Below, one piece after another: positions 6,236 to 6,271 of a DNA stretch of 6,271 nt. Source of the stretch: Clostridia bacterium. GTDB taxonomy: Bacteria > Bacillota > Clostridia > Christensenellales > Borkfalkiaceae. The stretch is taken from NCBI GenBank assembly GCA_017646945.1, contig JAGCLN010000079.1, forward strand, positions 1 through 6,271. Reading direction: 5' to 3'. The position numbers and the translations under genes were made by a program. How positions within the stretch are numbered: the first letter of the stretch is position 1; every line of letters starts with the position of its first letter. The notes under the pieces were generated by a model. It worked only from the letters and a program-made list of their open reading frames with translations, had not been told where the DNA came from and did not search any database.

Positions 6236-6271
6236 AAAACAAGGTGCGTTCGCACCTTGTTTTATTATAAA
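6233..6271 (+). repeat. Direct repeat copy 2 (at least 39 bp, contains terminator)
   Basis: This is identical to 5512-5550. It starts exactly at the TAA stop of the XRE gene and runs to the last base of the window, so its right end cannot be determined here. Together with copy 1 it brackets the lipoprotein/regulator unit. Confidence 0.97.
6236..6266 (+). terminator. Intrinsic terminator of the XRE regulator gene
   Basis: It has the same 12-bp stem and GTTC loop as the terminator after aroQ (6236-6247 paired with 6252-6263), followed by ATT after the TTTT that ends the stem. It begins right after the regulator's stop codon. It may also end a convergent gene beyond the window, since the minus strand carries a T6 tract. 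Confidence 0.88.

Noticed and set aside
5512..6271. CRISPR or other repeat array
   Set aside because: Only two copies exist, 721 bp apart with genes between them, and the core is a terminator hairpin.

Overview
The window looks like a low-GC Bacillota chromosome, most plausibly an uncultured, gut-type member of Clostridia. The basis is AT-rich sequence with A/T-ending codons, strong AGGAG-type ribosome binding sites, tightly overlapping genes, a type II dehydroquinase, a bifunctional chorismate mutase/prephenate dehydratase and a small Gram-positive-style lipoprotein. The lineage call is an inference from style; nothing in the window is taxonomically diagnostic.

Positions 1-5506 are one plus-strand operon for aromatic amino acid synthesis: the 3' end of aroB (3-dehydroquinate synthase), aroA (EPSP synthase), aroC (a divergent chorismate synthase), pheA (chorismate mutase + prephenate dehydratase + ACT domain), an in-frame aroE-aroK fusion (shikimate dehydrogenase + shikimate kinase), and aroQ (type II 3-dehydroquinate dehydratase). 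The open frames abut or overlap at every junction (the largest overlap is 35 nt), so translational coupling is likely. With the upstream part of aroB, these genes cover every step from DAHP to chorismate and on to phenylpyruvate. DAHP synthase, a tyrosine branch (tyrA) and the operon promoter are not in the window and presumably lie upstream if they are linked. A strong hairpin terminator follows aroQ and also serves the convergent gene.

Positions 5551-6271 hold a small accessory-looking unit. A minus-strand gene encodes a small lipoprotein of unknown function. Facing away from it is a plus-strand gene for a 67-residue XRE/Cro-type DNA-binding protein. The 117 bp between them carry a near-consensus promoter for the lipoprotein, a -10 box for the regulator, and two copies of an ATCTCA-N3-TGAGAT inverted repeat. 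One copy lies in the spacer of each promoter, which is the layout expected of a self-regulating local repressor that also controls the lipoprotein gene.

The regulator gene ends in a second copy of the aroQ terminator, identical over at least 39 bp and supplying the regulator's stop codon. The lipoprotein/regulator unit is therefore bracketed by direct repeats. No RNA genes, CRISPR array, transposase or integrase are visible. The most interesting parts are the lipoprotein/regulator switch with its paired operators, the duplicated terminator, the divergent AroC and the AroE-AroK fusion.
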